From assembly GCF_009707955.1 (NCBI RefSeq), contig NZ_WMDQ01000014.1, positions 62,001-126,000 on the forward strand: DNA of 64,000 nt, given 5' to 3'. Positions 7,318-17,800 of the stretch are shown in pieces. The notes below the pieces were generated by a model. The model worked only from the letters and a program-made list of their open reading frames with translations. It was not told where the DNA came from and ran no database searches. The translations under genes were made by a program, and so were the position numbers. How positions within the stretch are numbered: position 1 is the stretch's first letter; every line of letters begins with the position of its first letter. The DNA is from Flavobacterium sp. LC2016-13. Its GTDB lineage: Bacteria > Bacteroidota > Bacteroidia > Flavobacteriales > Flavobacteriaceae.

Positions 7318-7545
7318 TTACAAATCAAAAACAGAAGTTCTTTTGGCACGAATTAAATCTTTAAGACGAATCCAGAAAGCCAGCGTTAAATAGATTCCGA
7401 AACCTAAACCGGCTGTGACGAACGAAATATAAATAAAAAATAATCGTACGCTTGTAACACGCATTCCGAGTTTATCAGCTAATCTGGATGAAACATGAAA
7501 TCCGTATTTTTCGAAAAAGAATTTAAGCCTTAAAATAGCTGACAT
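7318..7545 (-). CDS. Small PspC-domain membrane protein
   Basis: A 75-residue protein whose C-terminal two thirds resemble the PspC domain: LADKLGMRVTSVRLFF followed by a hydrophobic segment (FVTAGLGFGIYLTLAFWI). PspC-domain proteins are inner-membrane proteins, in some bacteria part of the phage-shock response; no other psp genes are visible. Upstream on the same strand is a DUF2851 gene. A -7 box match TACTTTTG (minus strand, 7610-7617) and a repeat element (7566-7588) lie in the leader. Confidence 0.8.
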   Translation of the reverse strand: MSAILRLKFFFEKYGFHVSSRLADKLGMRVTSVRLFFIYISFVTAGLGFGIYLTLAFWIRLKDLIRAKRTSVFDL

Positions 7546-7565
7546 ATTTTTAATTTTAGATTTAT

Positions 7566-7588
7566 CCTTCGACTTCGCTCAGGATGAC
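7566..7588. repeat. Copy of a 22-23 nt intergenic repeat (CTTCGACTTCGCTCAGGATGAC family)
   Basis: The inverse complement of the core GTCATCCTGAGCGAAGTCGA at 34624-34645, 27 kb away. The same 22-nt core occurs twice in the window in opposite orientations, both in intergenic DNA. Confidence 0.8.
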
Positions 7589-7652
7589 ATTCAACTTTGA
7601 TCACAATTACAAAAGTACTAAATTATCTATCATTCGATTTTCTAATTTTTAA

Positions 7653-8924
7653 TTAATTATTCTTTAGCAACTCCATTCCTATTGCACATTTTAAACAAGC
7701 TTTATGGTTGCAATATTCGTTTTTAAGTTGCAACAAGGTTTGTGTGTCAAAAGCATTTTTTGATAAAATGCCAAAAGACTCAAATTTATCTATAATTGAA
7801 TTCTTTTCTGGCGCTACTTCATTCATTAACTCAATCAAATCTTCAGAATTAGATTCTCCCATAATATGGGAATAAGCAAATTGAATGGGTATAATTGTAT
7901 TTAAAATCAATAAGTCTATAAATGATTTAGAAAGGGCTTTAGATTTTTTTGGACTTTCTTTATCAAATTGATAATGGTTTTGCCAATATAAACTTGCTGA
8001 AACATCTAATAATTTATAAATGTCTTTTACGGATTTTAAATATATAATTTTAGAAAATAAGTTCTGATGTTTACTATATAAACTTGCAAGTTGCGAAAGT
8101 CTAATGGTTGGAAAATTATCCGGACGATGTTTAAAAAACTCAACCGGATCTGCATATACTTTATCTAATTGATATTTATGCAGAAGATAAAAATACCTAA
8201 TTTTTAAATCTTTAAAGTATACATCTTCTTTATCACAATCTAATAAACCGGAAGCTCCTAAAAGCAAAGCTTCAAGGTTTTCAACTTCAAAACTTTCTTT
8301 TCGAATAATTGAAAACGGAATCGATTTGGCAACTTGTAAAAAAGAATTCCCATTTGAATTTAGTCCAAAATTCTTCGCCAACAAGCAAAATAAAACGGCT
8401 TCCCAGTCCTGATTTGTTTGTTCGAGTAAATCATAAATAAACTTTGATTTACGTTCTAATCGTTCAAAAAACAATCTTTCTTGCCAATTTTTAAAAACGA
8501 ATTCATCAATTTGAACAATTTGCTTTTCGCAGGATATCCAGGATTTTGGACTTATTAAGGAATGGTAGCTATTTACTATTTCTGATGAAACATAATCCTT
8601 CAAAACCAAAACAGGAATCTTAGTATTATTCTCTCTAAAAATCTCTGTATCATGTTCCCATACTACGTGTAAAATAACATTGTCATAAGCAGTATCTCTT
8701 TCATGTCCATGCACATACCAATCCGAAGATTTTAAATGTATCTCAACATTTCCTGCCCATTTTTGTTCATCAATTTTAATTTGTGCATTGAAAAAATCCG
8801 GTCCGGCAAGTTCTAAATAATCACCTGTTTTAATAATGGTAATTTGTTCATTTTGAGTAGTTCTTAAATTGAGTGTTTCAAACTTCTTGAATCTCCAGAG
8901 ATAATGAAGAAAATCTTCTTTCAT
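7653..8924 (-). CDS. DUF2851 family protein
   Basis: A 423-residue protein that matches the DUF2851 family through its opening (FLHYLWRFKKF) and the segment AGPDFFNAQIKID followed by GNVEIHLKSSDW. There is no signal peptide or clear membrane segment, so it is probably cytoplasmic. The C-terminal CNHKACLKCAIG cysteine cluster could bind metal (inference). The family is widespread in Bacteroidota and has no established function. It lies upstream of the PspC gene with a gap of about 107 nt. Confidence 0.88.
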   Translation of the reverse strand: MKEDFLHYLWRFKKFETLNLRTTQNEQITIIKTGDYLELAGPDFFNAQIKIDEQKWAGNVEIHLKSSDWYVHGHERDTAYDNVILHVVWEHDTEIFRENNTKIPVLVLKDYVSSEIVNSYHSLISPKSWISCEKQIVQIDEFVFKNWQERLFFERLERKSKFIYDLLEQTNQDWEAVLFCLLAKNFGLNSNGNSFLQVAKSIPFSIIRKESFEVENLEALLLGASGLLDCDKEDVYFKDLKIRYFYLLHKYQLDKVYADPVEFFKHRPDNFPTIRLSQLASLYSKHQNLFSKIIYLKSVKDIYKLLDVSASLYWQNHYQFDKESPKKSKALSKSFIDLLILNTIIPIQFAYSHIMGESNSEDLIELMNEVAPEKNSIIDKFESFGILSKNAFDTQTLLQLKNEYCNHKACLKCAIGMELLKNN

Positions 8925-9004
8925 TTATAGGCTTTTAAATTAAAATTTACAAAAGCCTAAAATTAAATAAAATAATATTAATCTTACAATTAAATCATTT
9001 TTTA

Positions 9005-9487
9005 TTATCGTAACAGATATAATTTAGCACAAGCTCTTGCATCTGATAAAGCTTCATGATGGTTTAGCTGAATTTTCATCTCGCGACAACAATCACTTAA
9101 TTTAGTTGGTTTTAAACCTTTTGCCTTATATATCTTAACGGTACATTCCCATTTTGGAGCAATGTTTAAATCTTCATATTGCAGACCATGAAGCGCCATA
9201 GATTTCATTAACACATTACGGTCAAAACTTTCGTTATGAGCTACAACAACTCTGTTTTTCAAACGTTTCTCAATTTCAGGAAAAACTTGTGCAAATGATT
9301 TTGCATTCACCGTATCTTTTGGGTAAATACCATGAACCTGAATTGTAAAATAATTGTATTCGTTATTTGGTGGTTTTATTAAACTAACAAACTCATCTAC
9401 TATCACACCATTTTGCACAGTAACAATTCCCACAGAACATGGATGGTGCCCTGTTGCGGTTTCAAAATCTATAGCGGTAAAGTTCAT
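9005..9487 (-). CDS. DEDDh 3'-5' exonuclease (DNA polymerase III epsilon-like)
   Basis: A 160-residue stand-alone exonuclease domain. The DEDDh residues are visible: D7 and E9 in AIDFET, D89 in AHNESFD, and H144/D149 in HHEALSDARA. The family removes 3' nucleotides using two metal ions. There is no polymerase-binding tail, so it resembles the small epsilon-like or RNase T/oligoribonuclease-type enzymes; substrate is uncertain. The upstream CBS gene is separated by a hairpin (9506-9552), so this gene is probably transcribed on its own. Confidence 0.9.
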   Translation of the reverse strand: MNFTAIDFETATGHHPCSVGIVTVQNGVIVDEFVSLIKPPNNEYNYFTIQVHGIYPKDTVNAKSFAQVFPEIEKRLKNRVVVAHNESFDRNVLMKSMALHGLQYEDLNIAPKWECTVKIYKAKGLKPTKLSDCCREMKIQLNHHEALSDARACAKLYLLR

Positions 9488-9505
9488 TATTACATTTATT
9501 TAAGC

Positions 9506-9552
9506 TAAAAATCCATAAATCTAATTGTTATTAAACTAGATTTATGGATTTA
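9506..9552 (-). terminator. Intrinsic terminator after the cystathionine beta-synthase-like gene
   Basis: Perfect 15-bp arms AAATCCATAAATCTA/TAGATTTATGGATTT with a 13-nt loop. The stem is A/T-rich and the following T-run is short on the minus strand. Confidence 0.6.
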
Positions 9553-9571
9553 TAAAATTATTAAAATTGTC

Positions 9572-10933
9572 TTATTTTATTGCTCCGATAATATCATATT
9601 TGGTAATAATATGATGTTTACCATTTCCAAGATCTACTAACACAGCTTCATTTTCTTTGCTAAATAATTTCGAAACTTCTTCGATTGTAGTTCCTAATTT
9701 TACAATAGGGAAAGGTTTGCCCATTACTTCCTTAATTGGTTTTTCGGCAACATTTTTATCGGCAACATAACTTCTGAATAAATCTGTTTCATCAACAGAT
9801 CCAACAAATCCGTTGATATCTACCACAGGAATTTGCGAAATTTTGTATTTACGCATACGCTCAATAGCATGAGAAACCAATTCTTCTGTACGCACCACGA
9901 TCAATTCTTTATCAATATGATCTTTAATCACATCTTCTGCCTTTGTTACGTTTTCTTCCAGGAATCCACGCTCACGCATCCAATCATCATTAAACATTTT
10001 ACCTACATAACGGCTTCCTGAATCGTGAAAAAGTACAACCACAACATCTTCTGGCTTAAAATGTTCTTTTAACTGTAATAAACCTTTTATACAGGCTCCG
10101 GCAGAATTTCCAACAAAAATAGCTTCTTCAAGAGCAATTTTTCTGGTGTAAACAGCAGCATCTTTATCGGTTACTTTTGTAAATCCGTCAATTAAAGAAA
10201 AATCTACATTTTTTGGTAAAATATCTTCTCCAATTCCTTCCGTTATATAAGAGTAAATTTCGTTTTCATCAAAAATTCCTGTTTCATGGTATTTTTTAAA
10301 AACAGAACCATATGTATCAATTCCCCAAATTTTGATGTTTGGATTTTTCTCTTTCAAATATTTTCCAACTCCTGAGATTGTTCCTCCTGTTCCTACTCCA
10401 ACAACAAAATGAGTAATTTTTCCATCAGTTTGCTTCCAGATTTCCGGACCGGTTTGTTCGTAATGTGCCAAAGAATTTGACATATTATCGTACTGATTTA
10501 CATACCAAGAATTAGGTGTTTCCTCGGCCAAACGTTTTGAAACGGAATAATAAGAACGGGGATCTGTTGGCTCAACATCTGTAGGACAAACAACTACTTT
10601 AGCACCAACGGCACGCAAAATATCCATTTTTTCTTTTGATTGCTTATCAGATATTACACAAATCAATTTGTATCCTTTAATGATGGCCACAAGTGCCAAT
10701 CCCATTCCTGTATTTCCCGAAGTTCCTTCAATAATAGTTCCGCCTGGTTTTAAACGTCCATCAGCCTCAGCATCTTCAATCATTTTTACGGCCATTCTGT
10801 CTTTAACAGAATTACCAGGGTTAAAAGTTTCGACTTTTGCCAATACTAACGCATCAATTTCAGCAACAATTTTGTTGAGTTTTACTAATGGTGTATTACC
10901 AATTGTTTCTAAAATGTTATTTGAAAAGTCCAT
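9572..10933 (-). CDS. Cystathionine beta-synthase-like PLP enzyme with CBS domain pair
   Basis: A 453-residue enzyme with an N-terminal fold-type II PLP domain (about 1-320) and a C-terminal tandem CBS pair (about 335-453). K44 in PGNSVKDR is the PLP lysine, GTSGNTGMG (70-78) binds substrate, and GVGTGGTISG binds the PLP phosphate. This architecture is that of cystathionine beta-synthase (serine plus homocysteine to cystathionine); cysteine synthases lack the CBS pair, which often senses adenosyl ligands. Cysteine synthase activity cannot be excluded. Porin gene upstream, terminator downstream. Confidence 0.9.
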   Translation of the reverse strand: MDFSNNILETIGNTPLVKLNKIVAEIDALVLAKVETFNPGNSVKDRMAVKMIEDAEADGRLKPGGTIIEGTSGNTGMGLALVAIIKGYKLICVISDKQSKEKMDILRAVGAKVVVCPTDVEPTDPRSYYSVSKRLAEETPNSWYVNQYDNMSNSLAHYEQTGPEIWKQTDGKITHFVVGVGTGGTISGVGKYLKEKNPNIKIWGIDTYGSVFKKYHETGIFDENEIYSYITEGIGEDILPKNVDFSLIDGFTKVTDKDAAVYTRKIALEEAIFVGNSAGACIKGLLQLKEHFKPEDVVVVLFHDSGSRYVGKMFNDDWMRERGFLEENVTKAEDVIKDHIDKELIVVRTEELVSHAIERMRKYKISQIPVVDINGFVGSVDETDLFRSYVADKNVAEKPIKEVMGKPFPIVKLGTTIEEVSKLFSKENEAVLVDLGNGKHHIITKYDIIGAIK

Positions 10934-10969
10934 TTTATATGAATTTAATTTATTTGTTTTTATATAATC

Positions 10970-12961
10970 TTATTGGAAAAAATTCCACACTAAACCAAAT
11001 TGGATAGTAAAATCACGATATGGATTATTAGGCGCTGAATAATAATTATTCCCGGAAAAAGCAGCATTAAAATGTTCTGCTTTAAAGTAAAATCTCGTTT
11101 GTCTGATTCGGAAATTTATAAAATAATCAAAGTTGCTATAATTCCCGATTTTCTTATCATTTTGAACAAAAAATTCTCCAACAACCGGATTGTAATCATT
11201 ACCGTAATATTCTGTAAAATAATTAAATGTTAATCCTGTCTGCATAAAAAGTGCCTTCTTAAAAAAGTAAGCTGAGTAATAAAGTGTATTTCTGGTTACA
11301 AAATCAGGAAGATTTAAAATTAAATCTGATTGATCTACTTTTTGATACAAGAATGTATTATCAAAGCCAAATCGCCCAAATTTAAATTCTTTATTTGCTT
11401 TTACTGAGAAATAATTTATTGCATTTCCGTATTGTGCCGGATTTATAATTTGAGTTTTGGCTGCTATTTGTGCATCTGTAGAAACATCTTCAAAATATAA
11501 ATGATCTTTTAAAACGGTGTATTGAACTTCTGCGTTTAACCACGGCGTATAAATATTAGCACTTATTAAATTTATTTTTTCGTTTTTAAAATTGTTCGAC
11601 CAATTATATTCTACATAACTACTTTGGTACAAATTGTAGTTGTTATTGGGTAATTTATTAATGTTTCTGTATCTAAAATCGAACTGAATCTGATCGTTTA
11701 AATTATATCTTAATTTGGCATCTAAATCAGAAAGTGACTGATTTGTAATTGATCTGGTGTATAAAAATCTTCCATTCCATTTATTCTTTTGATATTCATA
11801 TTGTCCTCCAACATTATTAATCTGAAGAAATAAATTATCCGGAATCATGCTTCCGTCTTCTTTAAATACAATCCTGTTATATTTATAGTTAGATCTGTAA
11901 TCGTCTATAAAAAAATTGAATTTTCCTAAAAGTGAGTTTTCATAAGTAAGCCCAGCTTTATTGTATAATTTTTCAAAACGCGTCTGATCATTTATTCCAC
12001 TTGCCAGATATGATTCTCCGAATCGATTTACAGATAAATTAGTCATATTACTTCCCGTACCTGTTGTAACGGTAGACATAACGGTTGGTTGGTTGTATTC
12101 GAAAAATTTATTTTCGTAATTAAACTGATGTGTTACGTATAAATTATTGTTTCCTTCGGTTGGATTTATTCTAAAAGCATGATCAAAAAACAAACGTCTT
12201 CCTTTCAGGAATGATTTTGCATCTGTTAGATAAACCTGTAATCTTTGGCGATTTTTGAAATCCGCATCTCCACTTTCAAAATCTTCAGGTCTTGTTATCC
12301 CTCCATTTTCTTCATTTGAAATGTCCTGAGAAGTAAAATGAGCATTTAAAACATATCTTTTATCGGTTGTAAAATAACTTGTCGTCATTCTTAAATTCCC
12401 CGAACTAACCAATTGATTTATATACTTACCTTCAGAACGTAAACCTCTGTAAGCAATTGAAAAATTAAGATTTTTTGAAGTATTTAAGGTAATAAACGAA
12501 TCTACGTTTTGTCCTTTATTTATAGTTGTATTAAAAAATAATTCTGTTAAAGGCGTTGCAACAGAATAATACTGAATTTGATTGGCTTCGAGAAAATTAA
12601 AATGTTTGCCTTTGAATCCAATTTCCGGATATGGTGAATAATCTGTTAAACTATATTGTAATGTATTATAGGTTTGCCCAATATTCGCAAAAGGCAAAAG
12701 TCCGAAATTATCCTTTCTAAGATAATTTTGTCTGTAAGAACTTTTAAGCGTTAAAGAAGTATCTGCATAAGTTGTATCATGTTCTAAAGTATATTTTTGA
12801 TACTGCTCAATTTTTGCTACCAATGCTTTTTTCTTTTTTACTGTATCGGTAATACTGGAATATTTTGTGTTCATATCTAAATTATTTTTAGACGCATTTT
12901 TTTCTTGAGAAAACAATAAAGTTGGTACGACTAATAGATATAGAAAAAAGAATATTCTCAT
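10970..12961 (-). CDS. Putative outer-membrane porin (Bacteroidota putative porin family)
   Basis: A 663-residue protein with signal peptide MRIFFFLYLLVVPTLLFSQ, a short linker, and a long body rich in alternating aromatic and polar residues ending FGLVWNFFQ, as in outer-membrane beta barrels with a terminal aromatic. It resembles the flavobacterial 'putative porin' family of about 650 residues. Cargo is unknown. A -7 box match TACCTTTG lies at 13004-13011 on the minus strand. The CBS-like gene follows after 36 nt, so the two could form an operon. Confidence 0.8.
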   Translation of the reverse strand: MRIFFFLYLLVVPTLLFSQEKNASKNNLDMNTKYSSITDTVKKKKALVAKIEQYQKYTLEHDTTYADTSLTLKSSYRQNYLRKDNFGLLPFANIGQTYNTLQYSLTDYSPYPEIGFKGKHFNFLEANQIQYYSVATPLTELFFNTTINKGQNVDSFITLNTSKNLNFSIAYRGLRSEGKYINQLVSSGNLRMTTSYFTTDKRYVLNAHFTSQDISNEENGGITRPEDFESGDADFKNRQRLQVYLTDAKSFLKGRRLFFDHAFRINPTEGNNNLYVTHQFNYENKFFEYNQPTVMSTVTTGTGSNMTNLSVNRFGESYLASGINDQTRFEKLYNKAGLTYENSLLGKFNFFIDDYRSNYKYNRIVFKEDGSMIPDNLFLQINNVGGQYEYQKNKWNGRFLYTRSITNQSLSDLDAKLRYNLNDQIQFDFRYRNINKLPNNNYNLYQSSYVEYNWSNNFKNEKINLISANIYTPWLNAEVQYTVLKDHLYFEDVSTDAQIAAKTQIINPAQYGNAINYFSVKANKEFKFGRFGFDNTFLYQKVDQSDLILNLPDFVTRNTLYYSAYFFKKALFMQTGLTFNYFTEYYGNDYNPVVGEFFVQNDKKIGNYSNFDYFINFRIRQTRFYFKAEHFNAAFSGNNYYSAPNNPYRDFTIQFGLVWNFFQ

Positions 12962-13003
12962 TTGATAGCTTTATATATAGTTATTTTGGCAAAATTTGTC
13001 TGG

Positions 13004-13011
13004 CAAAGGTA
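13004..13011 (-). promoter_or_regulatory. Putative -7 box of the porin gene
   Basis: Minus strand TACCTTTG followed by CC, 42 nt upstream of the porin ATG. No -33 element is evident. The 351-nt gap 12962-13312 otherwise holds only the SusD terminator and A/T-rich sequence. Confidence 0.4.
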
Positions 13012-13183
13012 AAAGATAAAAACGTATAAAAAAACACTTCAATTCGTATTGGGAAAATTTCAAAACTGAATAACAATTATAGATAATTAATATTTAAAAT
13101 TTTGTCTTAAATTTTTATTTAACAATTATTTATAGCACTGATATTTAAACCAATATAAATCACTTTCAATCTTTTGAAACAAA

Positions 13184-13222
13184 AGAAAACCCCCGATTAC
13201 AAAAAAGTAATCGAGGGTCTTT
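13184..13222 (-). terminator. Intrinsic terminator downstream of susCD
   Basis: On the minus strand ACCCTCGATTAC/GTAATCGGGGGT with one G-T wobble around a short T-rich loop, followed by TTTTCTTTTG. It closes the susC-susD unit about 90 nt past the susD stop. Confidence 0.85.
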
Positions 13223-13312
13223 CAAAAAAAATCAAAATATTTATTTTCTATATTCCATATTGGCTTTTAATTTATTTTAAGCTTCAGCAGAATTGCTGAT
13301 TCAAAATACAAA

Positions 13313-14824
13313 TTATTGTTTATCCCAGAATATTTTTGTTTCAAATAAGTCACCTCCAATATCGCTGGCAGCTTTTTTGTAGTTTGTACCATTTATTGAT
13401 GCTTCAACTCCTGGATAAGTATATCTTACCGGAACAAACATGATACCTTTATTTTTAGCAGAAGTTGGCGATGCCAAAACTGGAAAATCTAATCTTCTGT
13501 ATGAATTATAAGCTTCATATCCTCTATTATAAAGAGCGAACCAAGCTTGCATACCAATTTTTTGTTTCCAAGTTGCTCCACTAAGCGCATTAGTATAATC
13601 TACTTTAGGGCTAGCAAGGTAAGTTGCAGCATTAGCAGCAGTTAATCCCCAATCTACAAAAGAAGCAGTAATACCTGCATCGTAATAAACTTTAGCCTGA
13701 GCAGAACCACCTGGAATTAAATTTTTCTCAGCAGCTTCTGCCAATAAAAATTGTAATTCAGCGTAATCAAATATTACACCTGGAACAGCAGGATTATTTA
13801 ATGTTGCTGTAATATGTGAGTAAGATGTAAATACGTTAGCTTCTCCATATGTACCACCTACAAATGTTCTTCCTGCAGGAAGTACTGGTGCAGGCGAAGT
13901 TGCGTTAACGAAATATTTAGCCATCCTTGGATCACCTCCAGCAACAGTAGCATCCATTGCTGCAACAAAAGGTTCAGCAGGAATAAAATCATTTCTGTTA
14001 CTTGTTACTAAATCAGCATACAATGGATTTTGATTTCCTGATGTAGTTAAATATACCAATTTTGTATTATCAGCATTACTAGCCAATGGTCCAGAAGCAA
14101 GAGCTGTCTGAACTTGAGTAGCAGCATAAGCTGGTTCTACATCTGAAATATTTACTGCTAATCTTATGATAAGAGAGTTAGCAAATTTTGCCCATTTTGC
14201 ATTACTTGCAGCAGTTCCTCCATAAATGATATCTGCACTACCAAAGTTAACATCTGCAGTATTTGTTTTCAATATTACAGCATCTGCAGCTAATCTTGCG
14301 ATAAGATCTTTGTAGATAGTTTTTGCATCATCGTAAGCTGGCAAAGGATATTTTACAATATCTATCGCCTGAGAGTAAGGTACATTCCCAAAAGTATCAA
14401 CTAATATACTGTAAGAATAAGCCTCCAAAATATCAATAACTGCTATTTTGTTTTGCTTAACCGCGATATCAGAAGCCGTTACTGTAGAAGTAGCCTCTAT
14501 CAAAACTTTTGCATCGTGAAGATCCGCAAGCACGTCTCTATACAGCACTAAGAAATGAGTATCAGGAATTTTTCTGTTCGAAAGATTATACTGGCTTTCG
14601 TCTGGATAAGTAGTTTCTGCCCATTGTTGAGATAACAATCTAAAAACATTGTTATTCACATTCGTACTTACCACTTGATCTACTACTTTTTTCTCAGCAT
14701 TAGAAAACAAATATTCCGGTCTAGTAACAGTTGGTCTTTTAGGGTCTGTATTTATATCTGTAATATCTGAGGTACATGAAAAAGCGATGCCCGCAAAAGA
14801 TATTAATAAAAGTATTTTTTTCAT
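13313..14824 (-). CDS. SusD/RagB-like outer-membrane lipoprotein
   Basis: A 503-residue lipoprotein partner of the SusC-like channel. The signal peptide MKKILLLISFAGIAFSC ends in a lipobox with C17. TSDITDINTDPKRP follows, as in the SusD-like family that begins 'DINTDPNRP'. The alpha-helical TPR-like body is complete (LLAEAAEKNLIPGG near 360). SusD-like proteins lie over the SusC barrel and capture ligand at the surface. The ligand here is unknown: no glycoside hydrolase or regulator is adjacent. The start lies 3 nt after the susC stop, so translation is probably coupled. Confidence 0.95.
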   Translation of the reverse strand: MKKILLLISFAGIAFSCTSDITDINTDPKRPTVTRPEYLFSNAEKKVVDQVVSTNVNNNVFRLLSQQWAETTYPDESQYNLSNRKIPDTHFLVLYRDVLADLHDAKVLIEATSTVTASDIAVKQNKIAVIDILEAYSYSILVDTFGNVPYSQAIDIVKYPLPAYDDAKTIYKDLIARLAADAVILKTNTADVNFGSADIIYGGTAASNAKWAKFANSLIIRLAVNISDVEPAYAATQVQTALASGPLASNADNTKLVYLTTSGNQNPLYADLVTSNRNDFIPAEPFVAAMDATVAGGDPRMAKYFVNATSPAPVLPAGRTFVGGTYGEANVFTSYSHITATLNNPAVPGVIFDYAELQFLLAEAAEKNLIPGGSAQAKVYYDAGITASFVDWGLTAANAATYLASPKVDYTNALSGATWKQKIGMQAWFALYNRGYEAYNSYRRLDFPVLASPTSAKNKGIMFVPVRYTYPGVEASINGTNYKKAASDIGGDLFETKIFWDKQ

Positions 14825-14827
14825 GAT

Positions 14828-17800
14828 TTAGAATTTTAATGTTAGGTTACAACCAATGTTTCTTGTTGTAGGTAGTGAACCTCCTGAATAACCTGCTGAA
14901 AGGTTACCAGAACCAAGTCCGCTTTCTGGATCTGCATCTGGAAGATTTTTATGGATGATCCATAAATTAGAACCTACTAAAGAAAGGCGTAAATCTGTCA
15001 AATTCAATTTTGAGATAAGATTTGATGGAAAGCTATAAGTAATATTTACCTCTCTTAATTTGATAAAACTTGCATCGTAAATAAAAGCTTTTTGTGGGTT
15101 TTTAGTATATCCGTAGATACCTCCTGCAACCTCTGGTGCCGGTGTTCTTGTTGTATTTGGCGTACCATCAGCATTTACTCCCGGAAGTATAACTCCACCA
15201 CCGTTAGCAAGTGTATTTCTTACTGGGTTTCCTAACTCGTTATATCCTGCAGTAGACTCATATAAACCAGAATTTTGTCCGTAATATTGGTCAAGAGAGA
15301 AAATATCTCCTCCTTTTTGCATATCGATCAAGAAACCTAATGAAAGTTGTTTGTAAGTAAATTTGTTACGAACTCCACCAATCCAGTCTGGAGTAACATT
15401 ACCAATCACATTATTAGTTGTTGCAGTCATCAAATAAACACCATTTTGTGTTACTTTTTGTCCATCTTTATAAATATAATCTTTACCAATGATATCTCCG
15501 TAAGGGTGACCAACAGTTCCTATTATACTCACACCTCCCTGAAGAGTACCTAATGTAAGAGTTTCGATTCCTGGCGTTAAAGCCACAACCTCATTTTCAT
15601 TTTTAGACCAGTTTACAATAATATCCCATTGAAAATCTTTAAATTTTAATGGTGTTAAATTTAATTGTACCTCTATACCTTTATTTTCTACAGATCCTGC
15701 ATTAACATATCTTGAAGAGTTACCGGTTGAAGTAGAATAATCTACAGGAAATATCTGATCAGAGCTTAAACTTTGGTATACACTCACCTCAAATCCTACT
15801 CTTCTGTTAAACATTTGTGCCTCTAGACCAAGCTCTTTAGATGTAGTTTTTACAGGACGTAATTCTGAGTTATTCGCAATATTTGGTCTTGAATAAAGTT
15901 GAGCTGCACCAAAAGGATTAAATTTAGTAAAAATATCCGTTATTGAATATGGATCAGGACTTCCTTGTGGGTTTTCAGCATAACTTGCTCTTAATTTTCC
16001 AAAAGTTAACCATGGCGCATCAATATGTTTTGTAAAAACATAACTTGCTGATGTAGAGAATGTATTCAAAGAATTATTCCCTTTTGGCAATGTAGAAAAA
16101 GCATCATTACGAAAAGTTCCGTCTACGTATAAGAAATCTCTGAATCCTAATGAAACAGAAGCAAACATACTATTTACTGATGTATTATTTTCAACTTCTC
16201 CAGGAAATGGTGAAGGGTTTATTGAATTTGATAATGCATAGATACCTGGTATAATAAGTCCTCCATCTGTAGAAGCAATTGTAGAAGTACGTCTTGATCT
16301 TAAAGCATTAGATCCAAGTAGACCCGTCAAAGAGAAATCTTCTGTTAACTTTTTATTGAAATTTAAAGTAAACTGGTAGTTTTGCTCAGAGAACATACCA
16401 ACATATTTTTGGTATCCAGAACCAACAGCTAATCTGTTTAGTCCAAATGTTCCATTCAAAGATCCTACTGCCTTTCTTTCTTCTCTTAAATCAGAATAAC
16501 TATCATTAGTTACTTTTCCTTGAGCTGTAAGCCAATCCGTAACTTTATAATCTAATTGTACATAACCAATAAAACGGTTTCTTTCGTCTGACTGGTAATT
16601 TTTATATCTTGTAAAATACGGGTTATCCCAATATTTAGGAGTAGTATCTCCATTAGCAGGATCTGCCATATTCCATGATATATTTTGTCCACCTGAAGCA
16701 TCAAAAACCTCTTTTTGAGCTTTAATATCTACGTTTGTACCCCACCATTGACGGAATAAACCAGCAACGTTATCTCCACCATATCCTGTTGTATTTCTAC
16801 CAACTGTAGTTTGCGCTACATAATTTGCGAAAACATTTGCAGAAAATTTATCATTAAACTTATGGTTGAATTTTAAACTTACATTGTTTTTTCTTAATTC
16901 ACTGTTAGGTAAAATTCCGTTTTCTTTATAATTATTATAATTTAAAACAAAATTAGTTTTTTCATTACCATCCTCTAAAGAGATTGAATTACTAAATGTA
17001 CTTGCTGTCTCGAAAAAAGTAATTGGTCCATTATCAGCAGCTTTCCATTCTGTTTTCTTTCCATAATTTGGAGAATATTTAGAATAAGCATCCCATTGAT
17101 AAACTTGTAAGCTTGGGTCAAAAGCTACACCATAAGAAGCATCATCTATTGTAGTTGCAACCTGGTTACCATTTTTATCGATAGTAAAAAATGCCCCTGT
17201 AGGACCTACTGGAATGCCTTTAGGATTACCTAATGCATCATAAGTTGGTCCGTAACCTTGTCCGTATTTAGTTTGGTAAACAGGAAAAGTTTTTTTGTCA
17301 ACAGTACCTACGGTAAATTCACTTGAAATAGTTACACCCATTCCTTTTCTACTTTTTCCTTTTTTAGTTGTAATCATGATTACACCGTTACCAGCCAGAT
17401 ATCCGTACAAAGCAGCTGCAGCAGCTCCTTTTAAGATGTTTACTGACTCGATATCATCAGGGTTAATGTCCATAGCGGCATTACCATAATCATAAGTATT
17501 ACGAGCACCTGTAGATTGGTTTGCTCCGTTTCCTTGAGATACACTTGCACTTGTATTACTGTTATTAATTGGCATACCATCAATAACAATAAGCATTTGG
17601 TTATCTCCTGTTAAGTTTTTAACACCTCTTGAAACTACGTTCGTAGAACCTCCAAAGTTTGTGTTTTTTCTAACATAAACACCGGCAGCTTTTCCAGAAA
17701 GATCGTTAAGAAAGTTATTGCTGGCAGCACCTGCTGTTAAATCAGCACCTTTAACCTCTTGTGAAGCGTAACCTAAAGATTTTTTCTCTCTTTTAATACC